Below, in pieces: positions 10,866 through 21,672 of a stretch of DNA of 64,000 bases (position 1 is its first letter; each line of letters begins with the position of its first letter). A program made the translations under genes and the position numbers. The notes below the pieces were generated by a model, which did not search any database, was not told the origin of the DNA, and was given only the letters and a program-made list of their open reading frames with translations. This DNA is from Ypsolopha sequella (lineage: Eukaryota > Arthropoda > Insecta > Lepidoptera > Ypsolophidae). The stretch lies in assembly GCA_934047225.1 (NCBI GenBank), contig OW204012.1, positions 5,332,001-5,396,000 of the forward strand, in the 5' to 3' direction.

Positions 10866-12157
10866 CGAGGGTGAATCCAAAAGTTCTAAGCCCGACCGTG
10901 AAAATGAAAGAAAAGTGGGTTCAAAATTATTTTTATTTTTCGACATAGTCTCCATCTAGATCAACACACTTCTTCCACCTGACCTGCAACCAGTTTATAC
11001 CCTCGAAAAAAAATATTCCGGAAGGTCGTCAAAATAGTCATTAACTGCGACTATCACTTCTTCTCTAGTCGAATATTTTGATCCCACCAAGTGTTTTTTT
11101 AAATTTGGAAAGAGATGATAGTCAGAGGGGGCTAAATCCGGCCAATAAGGTGGGTGAGGCAGCAACTCGTAACCACATTCACGGATCACAGCCATCGTTT
11201 CAACCGAAGTGTGAAATCGTGCATTGTCTTGAAGAAACAAAACTCTCTTACGCAACATCCCCGGCCGTTTTTCTTTTATTTCTTCGCGAAGTTTTCGTTA
11301 TAGGTTACAATAATAGCGTGAATTTATAGTTTCACCTTTAGGTAAATAATCCAATAAAATAACTCCCTTCGAATCCCAAAAAACAGATGCCATGACTTTG
11401 TTGGCTGACAAAACGCACTTGGCCTTTTTCGGCGTGGGTGAGCCAGATCTTTTCCGTTTGGATTGCTGTTTTGTTTCAGGAGTATGGTGATGAACCCAGC
11501 GTTCATCCATGGTAACAAAACGAGACATAAAATCCTCAGCATCTGCCTCAAAAAGTTCCAAACAGTCACGCGAAATTGTGAATCGAACTCGTTTTTGGTC
11601 AGCTGAAAGCAATCTTGGGACCCAGCGAGCAGAAACCTTACGGAACCCCAATTCTACAGTTATAATGTTTTGCACTCGGCCATAACTGATGCCTGTCATC
11701 TCAGGTATCCTACTAATGGTCAATCGTCGGTCTCCTAGGATGAGATCACAAATTTTGTCAGTGTTTTCTTTAGTGGTAGACGTTGAAGGCCTTCCGCTCC
11801 TTGGATCATCTTCAATGGTCTCCCGACCGCGTTTAAATTCAGCTACCCACTTTTTGACAGTGGAATACGATGGGGCAGATTCCCCTAATGTTGTTTCCAT
11901 ATCTTAATGAATCTCTTTAGGTGAAAGACCTTTTTTATTGAGGTACTTAATCACAGCACGGTGTTAAATTTTCTCCATTGTGAAAAATCCCGTCAGACTG
12001 CGTTAAACAAAATATCACAAAAAAATAATAGCTTGCAGTATCGAACTTCAACTTCACACAATCAATCACGAAAAAACATACTAACAATTGACGGTAGATT
12101 TACAAAGATTTGATACCTCTTTGTAGGTCGGGCTTAGAACTTTTGGATTCACCCTCG
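10866..12157 (-). mobile_element. mariner transposon, copy 1 (inactive)
   Basis: A 1292-bp element bounded by TA (10864-10865, 12158-12159), with 31-bp matching TIRs that begin CGAGGGTGAATCCAAAAGTT. The interior is a mariner transposase gene on the minus strand. It is about 95% similar by eye to 28471-29766. Confidence 0.95.
10935..11978 (-). pseudogene. mariner transposase, stops and frameshifts
   Basis: A DDE/D cut-and-paste transposase of the mariner D,D34D group. The best frame (11298-11900) covers the DNA-binding region and first catalytic Asp (VTMDERWVHH). A second frame (10995-11258) carries FLQDNARFHTS and YWPDLAPSDYHLFP with the second and third Asp. Compared with the 28-kb copy, the natural start at 11978 is followed by a stop at codon 5 and another before METTLGE. 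A frameshift lies between about 11258 and 11300, and another near the C-terminus. It cannot encode a working enzyme. Confidence 0.92.
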
Positions 12158-12159
12158 TA

Positions 12160-13092
12160 GGATCTTCTGAGAATGATCGTCAAAAATTTATGTACTGACA
12201 CTTTATGTTTTACGCTCGAAGTTTATTAAAATTTGCATTCTGCACGTGATCAAACAAGAATAGCAAAGGGAATCAAATTTAATCGTGGTATATTCTCTTT
12301 ATCTTCGGATGTTTAGGGGTTTGTCAAAATATTATCAAGTATGCGACTGGCCCGATAGATAGAGTCAAAAGTCGGTCCTTTTAAACAAATTTACTGTGAG
12401 TGGGTATATTGCCCGTAATCAAGTAACGAATCTTATCAATAAAATATCGTAAACCTTATCGTTTAGCAAACTAAATGATAATGATAAACCAATAACTTTT
12501 CGTAAACATTACTTAAGAGCGCACCGACCTCTTGAGGCGATACCAAAAAAAAAATGTTTTTTTTTCGAATCCATTTACTCCACTTCAACATTTTGAAAGG
12601 ACTAAAACTAAAATGCAAGCCTTCAGAATCTGTTTTATTGTTGTACTATAAAACGTAAAAGTAAATGTTTAGCACGATAGCATTACTAACCCGGAGCCAT
12701 ATTTGTCCTTTCTTGTCAAATGAAATAAAGAGTGTGGAATATGACGATATCGGTGATTAAAAAAGAAAAATAACGCACTAAATGTGCAACTTTCACAGTT
12801 TATTCAAGGGGTCGGTTTCGTTCGTTCAATAAATAGATTATTTTGCTGGCTCCATTGCTACTTATTATACAAATTGTTCTGTGAACGCGATACAGTCAAT
12901 AGAAGAAAAAATTGTCGAAAAGAGATAACTTTGCAAATTTATTCTATCGAGCCAACTTTATCAAATCTTGTATACTGTCTAGCATATATATCCCTAATAA
13001 TACCAATATATTTACCTAGATTTTAATTTAATTGTTTATTACTTCAAACAAAGGATATAAAAACGTGTTGGTGTTATAAAAACGTGTTGGTC
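12160..13092. other. Unassigned AT-rich DNA with a family M fragment
   Basis: Bases 12600-12635 (CTAAAACTAAAATGCAAGCC then TTCAGAATC) match one end of the palindromic family M. The rest shows no gene or repeat. Confidence 0.45.
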
Positions 13093-13166
13093 ACCGGCGG
13101 CCCGCGGGCCGCATGTGGCCCGTGAACTACTTAGGTGTGGCCCGCAAGGTTCGCAACCACTGCATG
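13093..13166. repeat. Fragment of the 9461 hAT family
   Basis: GGCGGCCCGCGGGCCGCATG, then GTTCGCAACCACTGCATG, is the complement of 9623-9690. Neither terminus nor a target duplication remains. Confidence 0.7.
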
Positions 13167-13747
13167 AACTATCTAATAGTGGGCAACAGGCTCCGTTCGA
13201 GGCGCGAAAGTTGTACTAGATGTGCCGATATATAATCTGATGGCTTGGCTGTCTATTCTGGCGCAGATAAGCAGAATAAACCAAAGAAACCAACCACCAC
13301 AGTACATACCATGGTGGTTTATAGTGGCCTGAATCACGTTTGACGGCCAATTTTTCCTCACGATTTTTGAAGTTGAGGGTCATGCATGACCGAATCGTGG
13401 GTGTTTATAGTGGAAAATAGTAGTTTATTGAGATCTGATGACCGTACCCTATATCAGCCTTCCTATCTAAACTAGTGGGTTATAGTATTAGTGTCACAGA
13501 TTACCAGCCTTCCTGAAAAAATAAACACAATTTTGGAAAGATAAAGCTTAAAATGTCATGCAATCTTAGAATAATTACGCTTCATTCTAAGCATGCAACA
13601 ATTTAAATATCATTTTAATCTTGTTTGAATATTAATATGAGTTTCTTTCTTTTTCAGGTAAGTACCTCAAAGCAACGATCCAAAATATCTATTTCAGTTT
13701 CATTGAAGGAATTTTTTTATCAGCCAGGTAAGATTGGTTCAACCATG
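13167..13747. other. Unassigned DNA
   Basis: No gene was recognised. A short inverted pair around CCATGGTGGTTTATAGTGG (13308-13326) and GGGTGTTTATAGTGG (13400-13414) is present. Confidence 0.4.
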
Positions 13748-13755
13748 GTATAATG

Positions 13756-14649
13756 CAGTGTTTCGTAACCTTTTTGTCCACGGACCCCTTAGGAAATCAA
13801 GCACAATTTTAAGGACCCCCTTCATAAAAAAGCAGCAATAAATTCGGACCATTTATTTTAGTTCTACAAATTACAAAAAATATATACTTTTTCATATAAA
13901 ATACGTTAATGAGAAGGTTGGTGCTGCTTTTTTGCAACTAAATTAGTGATATTTGGGTTTATATTAGTACTGATCAATTAGGATTCCACTTTTACGGGGC
14001 TGCACAATGCTAAAATTCAGTCCTGCTCTAACGCTTTTGTTTTTTAACTGTCTATCCTGCTCTAAACAGAGACCACGCAAGTAAAACTTCAGTTATTTTG
14101 CAATCGCGACCACATTAGGACATTAACTATAATTTCTTAGTGTAATAAAGATAGTTTTTTCTAGTTAGTATCTGCGTGTGCTGGTTTCGTTTCAATCGGT
14201 TTTGAAATATGGAAACTGAATCGCTTTTTTCGTGAAATTCATGTTTTTTTGAAAGTGTTATAATTAAAAGAAGATTGAAAGTATATTTATTTATAAAGTG
14301 TAATTAATAATTGTCTTGAGTCAAATAACACGCTGTATTTTTTTCAAATTTTTAGCAACTACATTGACGGAACTGAATCCAATGCAAAACTGATGTTTAG
14401 CATTGTGGAGCCCCCTAATCTATTTCCGTATTTGTTTTTAGTATACACAAGAGCAGAGAATGCCTTTTCACAGAGGTATGTCGTTGCGAAAACGCCGCCG
14501 TGTTACTTAGTAACACTTAGTAACACGGCGTGCGTAGCATTTACGAGACTTGGTGGCATTTATTTATGATTGTAGAATGGTCCAAAGATTAGGCTGCGGA
14601 CCCCCATACATATGCTCGGGGACCGCGGACCACAGGTTAAGAAACGCTG
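13756..14649. mobile_element. hAT-type element carrying a nested MITE
   Basis: TIRs are CAGTGTTTCGTAACC and GGTTAAGAAACGCTG. The exact 8-bp target duplication GTATAATG lies at 13748-13755 and 14650-14657. Subterminal sequence (CCACGGACCCC against GGGGACCGCGGACC) is also inverted. Its interior is interrupted by a family D MITE. No transposase frame. Confidence 0.82.
13996..14415. mobile_element. MITE, family D copy 2, nested in hAT element
   Basis: Over 90% alike by eye to 4496-4874, with both TIRs present (GGGGCTGCACAATGCTAAA and its diverged complement). Its position inside the hAT element shows that it inserted later. Confidence 0.8.
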
Positions 14650-14697
14650 GTATAATGGGTTCAACGAGGTTACTGACAATTGAATTTACTACTAAAA

Positions 14698-15085
14698 AAC
14701 CTGACAAGTGCGAGTCAGACTCGCGTACCGTATTCGTAACCGTACTCGGTTCCGTATTGTGGATGATTAATTTAATTTTGTCATTTTTTTTCGTGAATTT
14801 CGGAACCGCTTTATTTTTCCTGTAATCTTTACCGAAACACATTACAATTTTTTTCATATTTTTCGGTCCACCCGTTTTGGGGATAAGGGGGGGTACATAC
14901 ATTTTTTATGATTTTTCATGGATTTCTCGAAATAGATGCAATTAAATATAGCCAAACTATATATTGTTACAATCAGCTTTTTAATACCTACAATTTGATA
15001 CCCATACTGTATTTATATTTAAAAAACCTTTTAGGTACCTTTTAAGTGCTACGGAATCCTAAAAATCCTGAGAAATAATTTAGAA
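14698..15085. repeat. Lepidopteran interspersed repeat, family V copy
   Basis: It starts near CAAGTGCGAGTCAGACTCGC and ends GCTACGGAATCCTAAAAA. Related copies with CCGGCCAAGTGCGAG and GGTACGGAACCCTAAAAA lie at 51982 and 63545. Non-coding. Confidence 0.7.
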
Positions 15086-15198
15086 GTCCAAAACCAATTT
15101 TTGACTTTTGGAAATTCCAATTATTTTTGACAATATCACAGGATTTTGCATGTGTATTATTTGTATACATACAAGTTTATAGATTATATATATAATAA

Positions 15199-15752
15199 AG
15201 CCGATTCTAAAGGCTTTTTCAATGCATGTGCTCGTAAAGGCCCACTTTTTATGCATCAAAACCGAACAAAAAGTCGATTATTTTGCCCTAGGGCTTTATT
15301 ATTATTATTTTTTTGAATTTATTTACAATGGTTGGCTAACCTGCAGACTTTCCTGTGTACCATAGATGTTATACTTTTTTTCCACTGTTTAACGGCTCTG
15401 GATACAGTCCTTTTGAGCCAATTATAATTTGAAGTTCACAAGATTATATTTGTTTTCATTTCCTCACACTATGCATTGAAAAACGTAGTATGATACACGG
15501 GCGTAAAAGCAATAAATTACTCGGTTACGTTTAAAACACTCGCTACGCTCGTGTTTTTAATCGTCATCGTAATTTATTCCTTTGCGCCCTTATAGCATAA
15601 ACTACTATAATTTTAGTTTTAGTGCTGTCACAACAAAATTTCGTTTATTGCAAAATAGTCCTTAAACGCTAGGAACAGAAGCTAAATTACTTTGGAATAA
15701 TTTTAGTTTTGACAGCACTAAAACTTAAATTAAAGCCTTCAGAATCAGCTAC
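15199..15752. mobile_element. Palindromic MITE, family M copy, split by family L
   Basis: The left end GCCGATTCTAAAGGCTTT and right part (TTTTAGTTTTAGTGCTGTCA, then AAGCCTTCAGAATCAGCT) match the uninterrupted copy at 58338-58503. Family L copy 2 (15218-15605) lies between them. Confidence 0.7.
15218..15605. repeat. Interspersed repeat, family L copy 2
   Basis: Close match to 5318-5685. Inserted into the left arm of the family M palindrome. Confidence 0.7.
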
Positions 15753-15837
15753 ATTGTATAGTTATATTCTCTCTAATTTCGTTCCGAATATAAAGAATGC
15801 ACTGGTGACTTTTTTGTTCTTCTCTTACACATATGGT

Positions 15838-15985
15838 AAAGGTTGCCTGGAAGATATTGCTATTAGCAATAAGTGCCGCCTTTGTACACAATGTCTGTCT
15901 TTTATGTGAAAATGTGTTGTAAATTATGTTTGTAAAGGTACAAAAAGTGTAATGAATAAAATAAATAAATATGGTCATAAATATA
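15838..15985 (+). repeat. LINE 3'-end fragment
   Basis: GGTTGCCTGGAAGATATTGC, then AAGTGCCGCCTTTGTACA, and an A-rich end ATAAAATAAATAAA. The same 3' tail appears on the minus strand at 61780-61905. It is the tail of a common lepidopteran LINE; no coding part is left. Confidence 0.65.
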
Positions 15986-16284
15986 AATATATTTCGATCC
16001 ACTTGATATTCGAATGACGACAACCCCAAGCTTTGCGAAAACACATAAATATCGATAATTTATTTATATTTTATTTAAAACATATACCTATATACTCGTT
16101 AATATATATATATACTTTAATATATATGTATATGCCTTTTGCATATTTTTATATATCGTTAATATATATATGCCTTTTACAACATGAAAGACTTTTATGA
16201 TAATAATTTTAAGACCGCATTGTAATATTTCCTATTTGACCTTATCTGACATTTAATTTTCTATTAAATCACACTGTATTATTA

Positions 16285-17671
16285 CACTGGTAAACAAAAT
16301 TTAACTTTTTTTTTGTTTTATGAAGTTTCTTAACTGTTTCTTAGTAATTTGAGTTTGCTGATTTCATATCTACCCTCAGTTTTTTTCTAGCAGCTCTAGT
16401 TTTTGTGATACAGGTACTTCTTAAAATTTCGTTACGCGGCTTACTAATAATTTTTTTTAGTGCAAAAAATTATTAAATTCCATAAATAAATCGAAATGTC
16501 TAGATTAAGAAGAACTTGCTTAATCCGATCCAAATAGTTTTTGTGCTGCTTGTGGTGAATATATGTTTCGAGAATGTCGTTTAAGTGCGTCTGACTTTAT
16601 AAAAAAGGCCTACTTGGACTTCTTTGGGACGCCACCCATGGCCCATTAATAACCCATGGATCCCAAATTTCAACAAAAGTTAAAGAGGAATATCCCCTTG
16701 GTTATGGAGAAAATAAAATACATAGGACATAACTGGCTGATATGCTTTTATATAAAAATGGTAAATTTTTTTGGGTCAGCAAGGAGGATATACCAATTAC
16801 CCCTTATTTATGTGTTTGTAGGATAGCCGAGCCAAAACAGAACACTGGACCACAAAAATTTTGGCCTTTGAGATTGGATTTAGTGCCAGGTAGTATGCAT
16901 GTGATAAATGTACCTCTAGTAGCCAGAGATCGCATTATATTACCCCCTCTCCATATAAAATTAGGTCTGATAAAACAATTTGTAAAAGCTCTCAACAAGG
17001 ATGGGAAATGTTTTAAATATATCAGTAAAATATTCCTGAAATTGAGCACAGAAAAAATGAAAGCTGGTAGTTTTGACGGTCCTCAAATCAGGGAACTAAT
17101 AAAGGATCAAAATTTTACTGACTGTGTAAAGAGAAATCTGCATAGATTGAATTTGTTTGGGTTGTGCAAAATTTCTTAGGAAATAAAAAGTCTCCAGACT
17201 ACATTCAACACATTGAGCAGCTCATGTTGCACTTTCAAAGACTAGAATGTAACATGAGCATCAAGATGCACTTCTTCTTCAGCCATTTAGACCGCTTCCC
17301 AGAAAATTTAGGCGATTTAAGCGAAGAACAAGGAGAACGCTTTTATCAGGACATTCGCACGATGGAAGAGCGATACCAAGGTCGTTGGAATGCAAATATG
17401 ATGACTGATTACTGCTGGAGCATTCAAAACAAGGCTGAAGTTTCGATTCATGCGAGAAAATCTTACAAAAGAAAGTTTTTTTCATGTTAGGTTAGAGAAA
17501 AAAATTTTTTCATTTTATAATTCGAGTATTTTTCGCTAAAAATGTAATATGTTAATATTTCAAAAACTAGAGCTGCTAGAGAAAAACTGACAACAGATTT
17601 GGGATCAGCGTGGCAGAATCATACAAAATCAAGTATGAAACTTCATAAAACAAAACTACTGTTTACCAGTG
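16285..17671 (+). mobile_element. TIR transposon carrying an arthropod 'hypothetical protein' gene
   Basis: 1387 bp with termini CACTGGTAAAC and GTTTACCAGTG. The inverted similarity extends about 125 bp inward (GTTTTATGAAGTTTC and TCTAGCAGCTCTAGTTTTTG in both arms). The flanks are TTATTA on both sides (16279-16284, 17672-17677), although the low complexity makes the duplication length uncertain. It holds the broken gene below. Confidence 0.75.
16494..17490 (+). pseudogene. Transposon-encoded arthropod protein of unknown function, decayed
   Basis: The frames read a Cys-rich N-terminus (SFCAACGEYMF, then FIKKAYLDFFGT, about 16540-16620), then ILPPLHIKLGLIKQFVKAL and FDGPQIRELI (16940-17100), then NFLGNKKSPDYI, SIKMHFFFSHLDRFPENLG and YQGRWNANMMTDYCW (17170-17430). 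I recognise this order from uncharacterised proteins found in many copies in insect and other arthropod genomes. Here there is a frameshift near 16520, a large deletion around 16620-16750 and a frameshift near 17160. The TIRs around it suggest the family is transposon-borne; the biochemical activity is unknown. Confidence 0.7.
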
Positions 17672-17780
17672 TTATTATTATGTATATCAATTGTAATTGT
17701 ATACCGCATAATTGTATTGTTTGAAATGACTTGTAAATGTTTTTGTATTTTACCAATAAATGAGTATGAGTACTTATATA

Positions 17781-18042
17781 TACATGGTGACTTTTTGATC
17801 ATCGTCCAAATTCATACTGGTGGCTTGGTAAGTGATTAGTATCATGGATCAATAACAATTTTGGTGAAATTCGGAAAATGAAATTTTGACTCCCCATACT
17901 GACTCGGGACTGGAACTGAATTTCTATGGGATGCCGAAATTTCATTTTACTAATTTCACAAAAATTGTTATTGATCCAGGATACTGATCACTTATCAAGC
18001 CTCCAGTATGAATTTGGACGGTGATCAAAAAGTCACCTTGTA
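17781..18042. mobile_element. Palindromic MITE, family B copy 1
   Basis: Long inverted arms open with TACATGGTGACTTTTTGATC and contain GTCCAAATTCATACTGG, ending in the complement. Four other copies lie at 18539, 22839, 25640 and 54011. Non-coding. Confidence 0.85.
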
Positions 18043-18538
18043 TATTTCGATCCACTTGATATTCGACTAACGACAATCCCAAGCTCTTCTTTTTCAAAAA
18101 TATATTATTTAAAGCATATACCTATATACTCGTAAATATATAATTATATATATACTACGCCGCAAGTAATAAGTATGAAAACACACAATAAGTATGGGGC
18201 AAGGAAAATGTAATTCCAGGAAAACACTGACTGCATCAAACCAGTATATTTCCCACCACTTATGTACCTACTCTGCAAGACCGAAGCCTCTCGAAGGCAG
18301 CTTATAGCCGAGAAGTAGACACTCGTACGTAAAGAATGATTGTGGGCTTAGTGACGTCATAATCCTCGTTATCACAATGTGTTACTTTGTGACGAGACTG
18401 CACGTGAATAGATCCCGGATCTTTTTGTGAAGACGGTGGCGCCCAACGAGGGTTCGTTTTCTAGTTATTGTGTTTCGTTTTTGGGAACCAAGTGGTTTTG
18501 TAACGAAAACTAGTGAATGATGTTACTCGTCCATATAT
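18043..18538. other. Unassigned DNA, partly duplicated from 15980-16180
   Basis: TTTCGATCCACTTGATATTC followed by CATATACCTATATACTCGT occurs both here and at 15985-16110, on opposite sides of the 16285 transposon. The remainder (18165-18538) shows no gene. Confidence 0.45.
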
Positions 18539-19287
18539 ACAAGGTGACTTTTTGATCATCGTCCAAATTCATACTGGTGGCTTGATAAGTGATCAGTATC
18601 TTGGATCAATAACACATGTTGTGAAATTCCTAAACTTAAATTTCGTCTTCCCATAGAAATTCACTTCCAGTCCCGAGTGAATCACTATGGGGAGTCGAAA
18701 TTTAAGTTTAGGGGCATTCCATAGTGACTGGTGGGACAGTTTACTCCAGAATTCCAAATGTTTATACCTGTAACTTTCTGTTTTGATATAATACAGTGGT
18801 CTTATAGATATTTTATAACAGGTAATGAACCAAATTATGAAACTTTACCAAAACATAACTGTATATGTAAATATTTGGGTGATATTTTTGTGGTTAACAG
18901 AGTGTGACTGGTGGGACAGTGAAAAATACCTCACCTCCGTTTTCTGTACCGCCAATGCAGATTTTAGCCCAAATACTGTACACAGCAAGACATCTTTAAT
19001 TATGTTATGAAATGATGAAATAGACTAACTAGATAAATAAAAAATTAACACCATGCTAATATTGACAAGAAAATATAGACTGTAAAAAACGTGACTGGTG
19101 GGACATCGTTTTGTGACTGGTGGGACAAGTAAGAAATCAGTGAAAAAATGAACTCGTTTTTATATCATATTTAGAATTGTTTATTAAATATTAAGATAAT
19201 GTAGTACGAAATTATCATTTTTTTATAAAAATCTTTGAAAAAATCAACACCTAGTTTTTCTACTTCTACTTTACCAGTTTTCGCAGG

Positions 19288-21672
19288 CTAATTAGTAGCC
19301 TGTGAAAAATGGTAATAAATACGATCACCACACATCTTTATTGCCGGTTCTTCAAGAATTTTCACTACTTGATCCATGGAAATATGGTACGGTTTTTCTG
19401 ATTCCTCCATGACGAATTTGGAGGAGTCTCCTGCGCAAGCTTTTAAATATGTCACTTGGATCGTTCGCTCCTCCGTGTCTACGGCCTGGCAAACGGCTAT
19501 GTACAGTTTATGTTTTTTATCTTTCCTTCCTGAATTTACCTCCAATTTTACCAGAATAAACTCTCCGTTTTTAATGACATGCTGAACATCTTCGGGTTCA
19601 ATTCTGGGAGGATCTGGGCTAGAATTAGCCACAACATTATGGTTGTCATCGTCACCTTCATTCGGAACGTCTTCGGGTTCAATTCTGGGAGGATCTGGGT
19701 TAGAATTAGCCACAACATTATGGTTGTCATCGACACCATCACTCTGAACGTCTTCTGGTTCAATTCTGTGAGGATCTGGGTAAGAATTAGCCACAACATT
19801 ATGGTTGTCATCGTCACCATCATTCTGAACGTCTTCTGGTTCAATTCTGGGAGGATCTGGGTCATCGTCACCGTCGTCAGCTCCATTCTCAGAAGAAGAG
19901 TATACATCAGAATATTTAAGTTTCCCACCATGGATCAGCAACACTTTTTTCACATCACGACTTGTTGCGGTGAGAGCATATTTAATAGCTTTGTTGCCAT
20001 GGGGTTTGAAGTGATGATGCTTCTGAATTAACGGTATTGGTTTCATATTTTTCCATCTCTCATCTAGAGTTTCGTGGACAGGTTTTATATCCCCGATTGC
20101 AACGAACAATACTTGGAGTCCAGAAGCATTTGCTGCCAAATAATTGTAGCAGTCGAAAGCTGTATCCAACACAGCTTTTCTAGACATAATCGCGGACCAT
20201 AATGTCCTTTTTGCGGTTGCTCCCACGCCATCAACAGCCCCCTTTCCATGCCCGGAAGCAAAAAAGTTCCACTCCGTTTCCACGCCCCAATCTTCCTCAG
20301 AGAAGCAAAGGGTTGATAGTGTGAATCTATTTTTAAACTGAGCCGCACATCCGTCAGAAAAAATATTGACCTTCTTCAAATTAGGGTAGCGAGATTTCAG
20401 GTCCTCAATTATTTTCTGCAGAAAGACCCACACTGAATATTTGTCATGATTGAGCTCATTACTCGTTACAACATAAGAAACTTTTTCCTTGCCCTTATTG
20501 GCCCATGCGCATCCCGTAAACAAGGTAGCCTGAGGGTGGTTCCAATGAGCAGACTGGATCTCGTCTTGTTTCAGAATGGCAAAGTTTTCTGCAAAATCAA
20601 CTTGAATAACGAGTTCCGAATCGGTACTTTCAGAAATTGTTTGTTTAAAGATGGAAGACTGTGCTTTTTTTGCAAATGTATGGTATTTGAATTTAGGGGT
20701 CTGGTTTATAATCTCTTTAATGAGGTCTTGTAACGTTCCATTAACGTTTACTATATGGCATCTACCATCGACAGTTTGCCATTGCTTCCAATTTGTTTTA
20801 ATTGTTGTGTCTCCTTTCAGTGGAATTATATCAGTTACGTCGAAACATCGATTACAGTCACTTGTCATGCATTTTTCTTTAGTTACATCACAACATATAA
20901 GTTTTAGGAACTCTGCAGTATCAATTGGCAGATTTGGATGAAACTTGTTCAGTGCTTCCAATAAAAATGTGTAATTGGCGTGGTAGCTACAGACGCACAC
21001 ATTATGGGGTATTTCGCTTATGTATCTGACGTGCAGCGGCCTCAATTCAAAGAATTTACTCTTTCCCACTTTTATGTTGGGATATTCAGTTTTGAACTGG
21101 GCATATGCCTCAGCAATGGTCATCAGCATGTGCCGCTTAGCAACGTGAGCACGTTTACCCGTATCTTTATCTTTTATAGACATTGTGTCCTTTCTGTTCG
21201 GAGAAGGCCGGCTCACATCATCTTGTTCAAAAAAATGTATCACCAGCTTCTTAGTTTCATTTGTTATAGCAATGGATTGAACATTTTTGGTAGATAGATG
21301 AATAGCCTCTGGTATAATTTCCTTAAAAACATGCATCAGAACAGCTGTCTTTTTGGTTGGACTTTCCGGAAGAGCTTTTTTTAATTTGCCAACTGCTTTT
21401 TTCAAAGTATTTATTGTACTATATGAGCCCAACGGCGAAATACACGTCTTCTTGACTCCCTCCAACTTTTTCTTTTCCCTTTGTTTTCTTTTGCGTAGCC
21501 TTTCTTTCTCTCTCCACTGAATTTTAGCAGCCTCGTTACTTTCACGTAGAGCTTTGCCTTTTTCCCGCCGTTTCTGATCATAGCTTTTTTGTTTTTCTTG
21601 AACTAAACTTAATTTGACTACATCGCTCTTCAACTTCTCTCTAGATTTTCTTTTCCGCTCAGCAGCATTCAT
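19288..21672 (-). CDS. Putative DDE transposase, 794 aa, intact
   Basis: Predicted cut-and-paste transposase of the surrounding element. Residues 1-75 are highly basic and helical (MNAAERKRKSREKLK; KERLRKRKQREKKK), likely DNA-binding or nuclear-targeting. Residues 200-235 read SKFFELRPLHV then CVCSYHANY, and 260-276 hold four spaced cysteines, possibly zinc-binding. Candidate catalytic motifs are VIQVDFAENF (Asp359), FSDGCAAQFKN (Asp440) and EWNFFASGHGKGAVDG (Glu467/Asp481). Residues about 615-696 are three 27-aa acidic repeats (HNVVANS, PDPPRIEPEDV). A C-terminal domain of about 95 aa follows. The start at 21672 is the first Met after upstream stops, and no frame damage is seen, so recent activity is plausible. 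Sola-type assignment is tentative; a domesticated host gene is unlikely given the TIRs and clean duplication. Confidence 0.85.
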   Translation of the reverse strand: MNAAERKRKSREKLKSDVVKLSLVQEKQKSYDQKRREKGKALRESNEAAKIQWREKERLRKRKQREKKKLEGVKKTCISPLGSYSTINTLKKAVGKLKKALPESPTKKTAVLMHVFKEIIPEAIHLSTKNVQSIAITNETKKLVIHFFEQDDVSRPSPNRKDTMSIKDKDTGKRAHVAKRHMLMTIAEAYAQFKTEYPNIKVGKSKFFELRPLHVRYISEIPHNVCVCSYHANYTFLLEALNKFHPNLPIDTAEFLKLICCDVTKEKCMTSDCNRCFDVTDIIPLKGDTTIKTNWKQWQTVDGRCHIVNVNGTLQDLIKEIINQTPKFKYHTFAKKAQSSIFKQTISESTDSELVIQVDFAENFAILKQDEIQSAHWNHPQATLFTGCAWANKGKEKVSYVVTSNELNHDKYSVWVFLQKIIEDLKSRYPNLKKVNIFSDGCAAQFKNRFTLSTLCFSEEDWGVETEWNFFASGHGKGAVDGVGATAKRTLWSAIMSRKAVLDTAFDCYNYLAANASGLQVLFVAIGDIKPVHETLDERWKNMKPIPLIQKHHHFKPHGNKAIKYALTATSRDVKKVLLIHGGKLKYSDVYSSSENGADDGDDDPDPPRIEPEDVQNDGDDDNHNVVANSYPDPHRIEPEDVQSDGVDDNHNVVANSNPDPPRIEPEDVPNEGDDDNHNVVANSSPDPPRIEPEDVQHVIKNGEFILVKLEVNSGRKDKKHKLYIAVCQAVDTEERTIQVTYLKACAGDSSKFVMEESEKPYHISMDQVVKILEEPAIKMCGDRIYYHFSQATN
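19585..19850 (-). repeat. Three 81-bp tandem repeats inside the transposase gene
   Basis: Units containing GAATTAGCCACAACATTATG recur with an 81-bp period and keep the reading frame, each adding 27 acidic residues. Unit differences are few, so the expansion is recent. Confidence 0.9.

Noticed and set aside
15745..16044. 99-codon minus-strand frame
   Set aside because: It overlaps a LINE tail on the other strand and AT-rich sequence; no motif.
19579..20031. Plus-strand frames opposite the transposase
   Set aside because: They are antisense shadows of the 794-codon gene, including its repeats.
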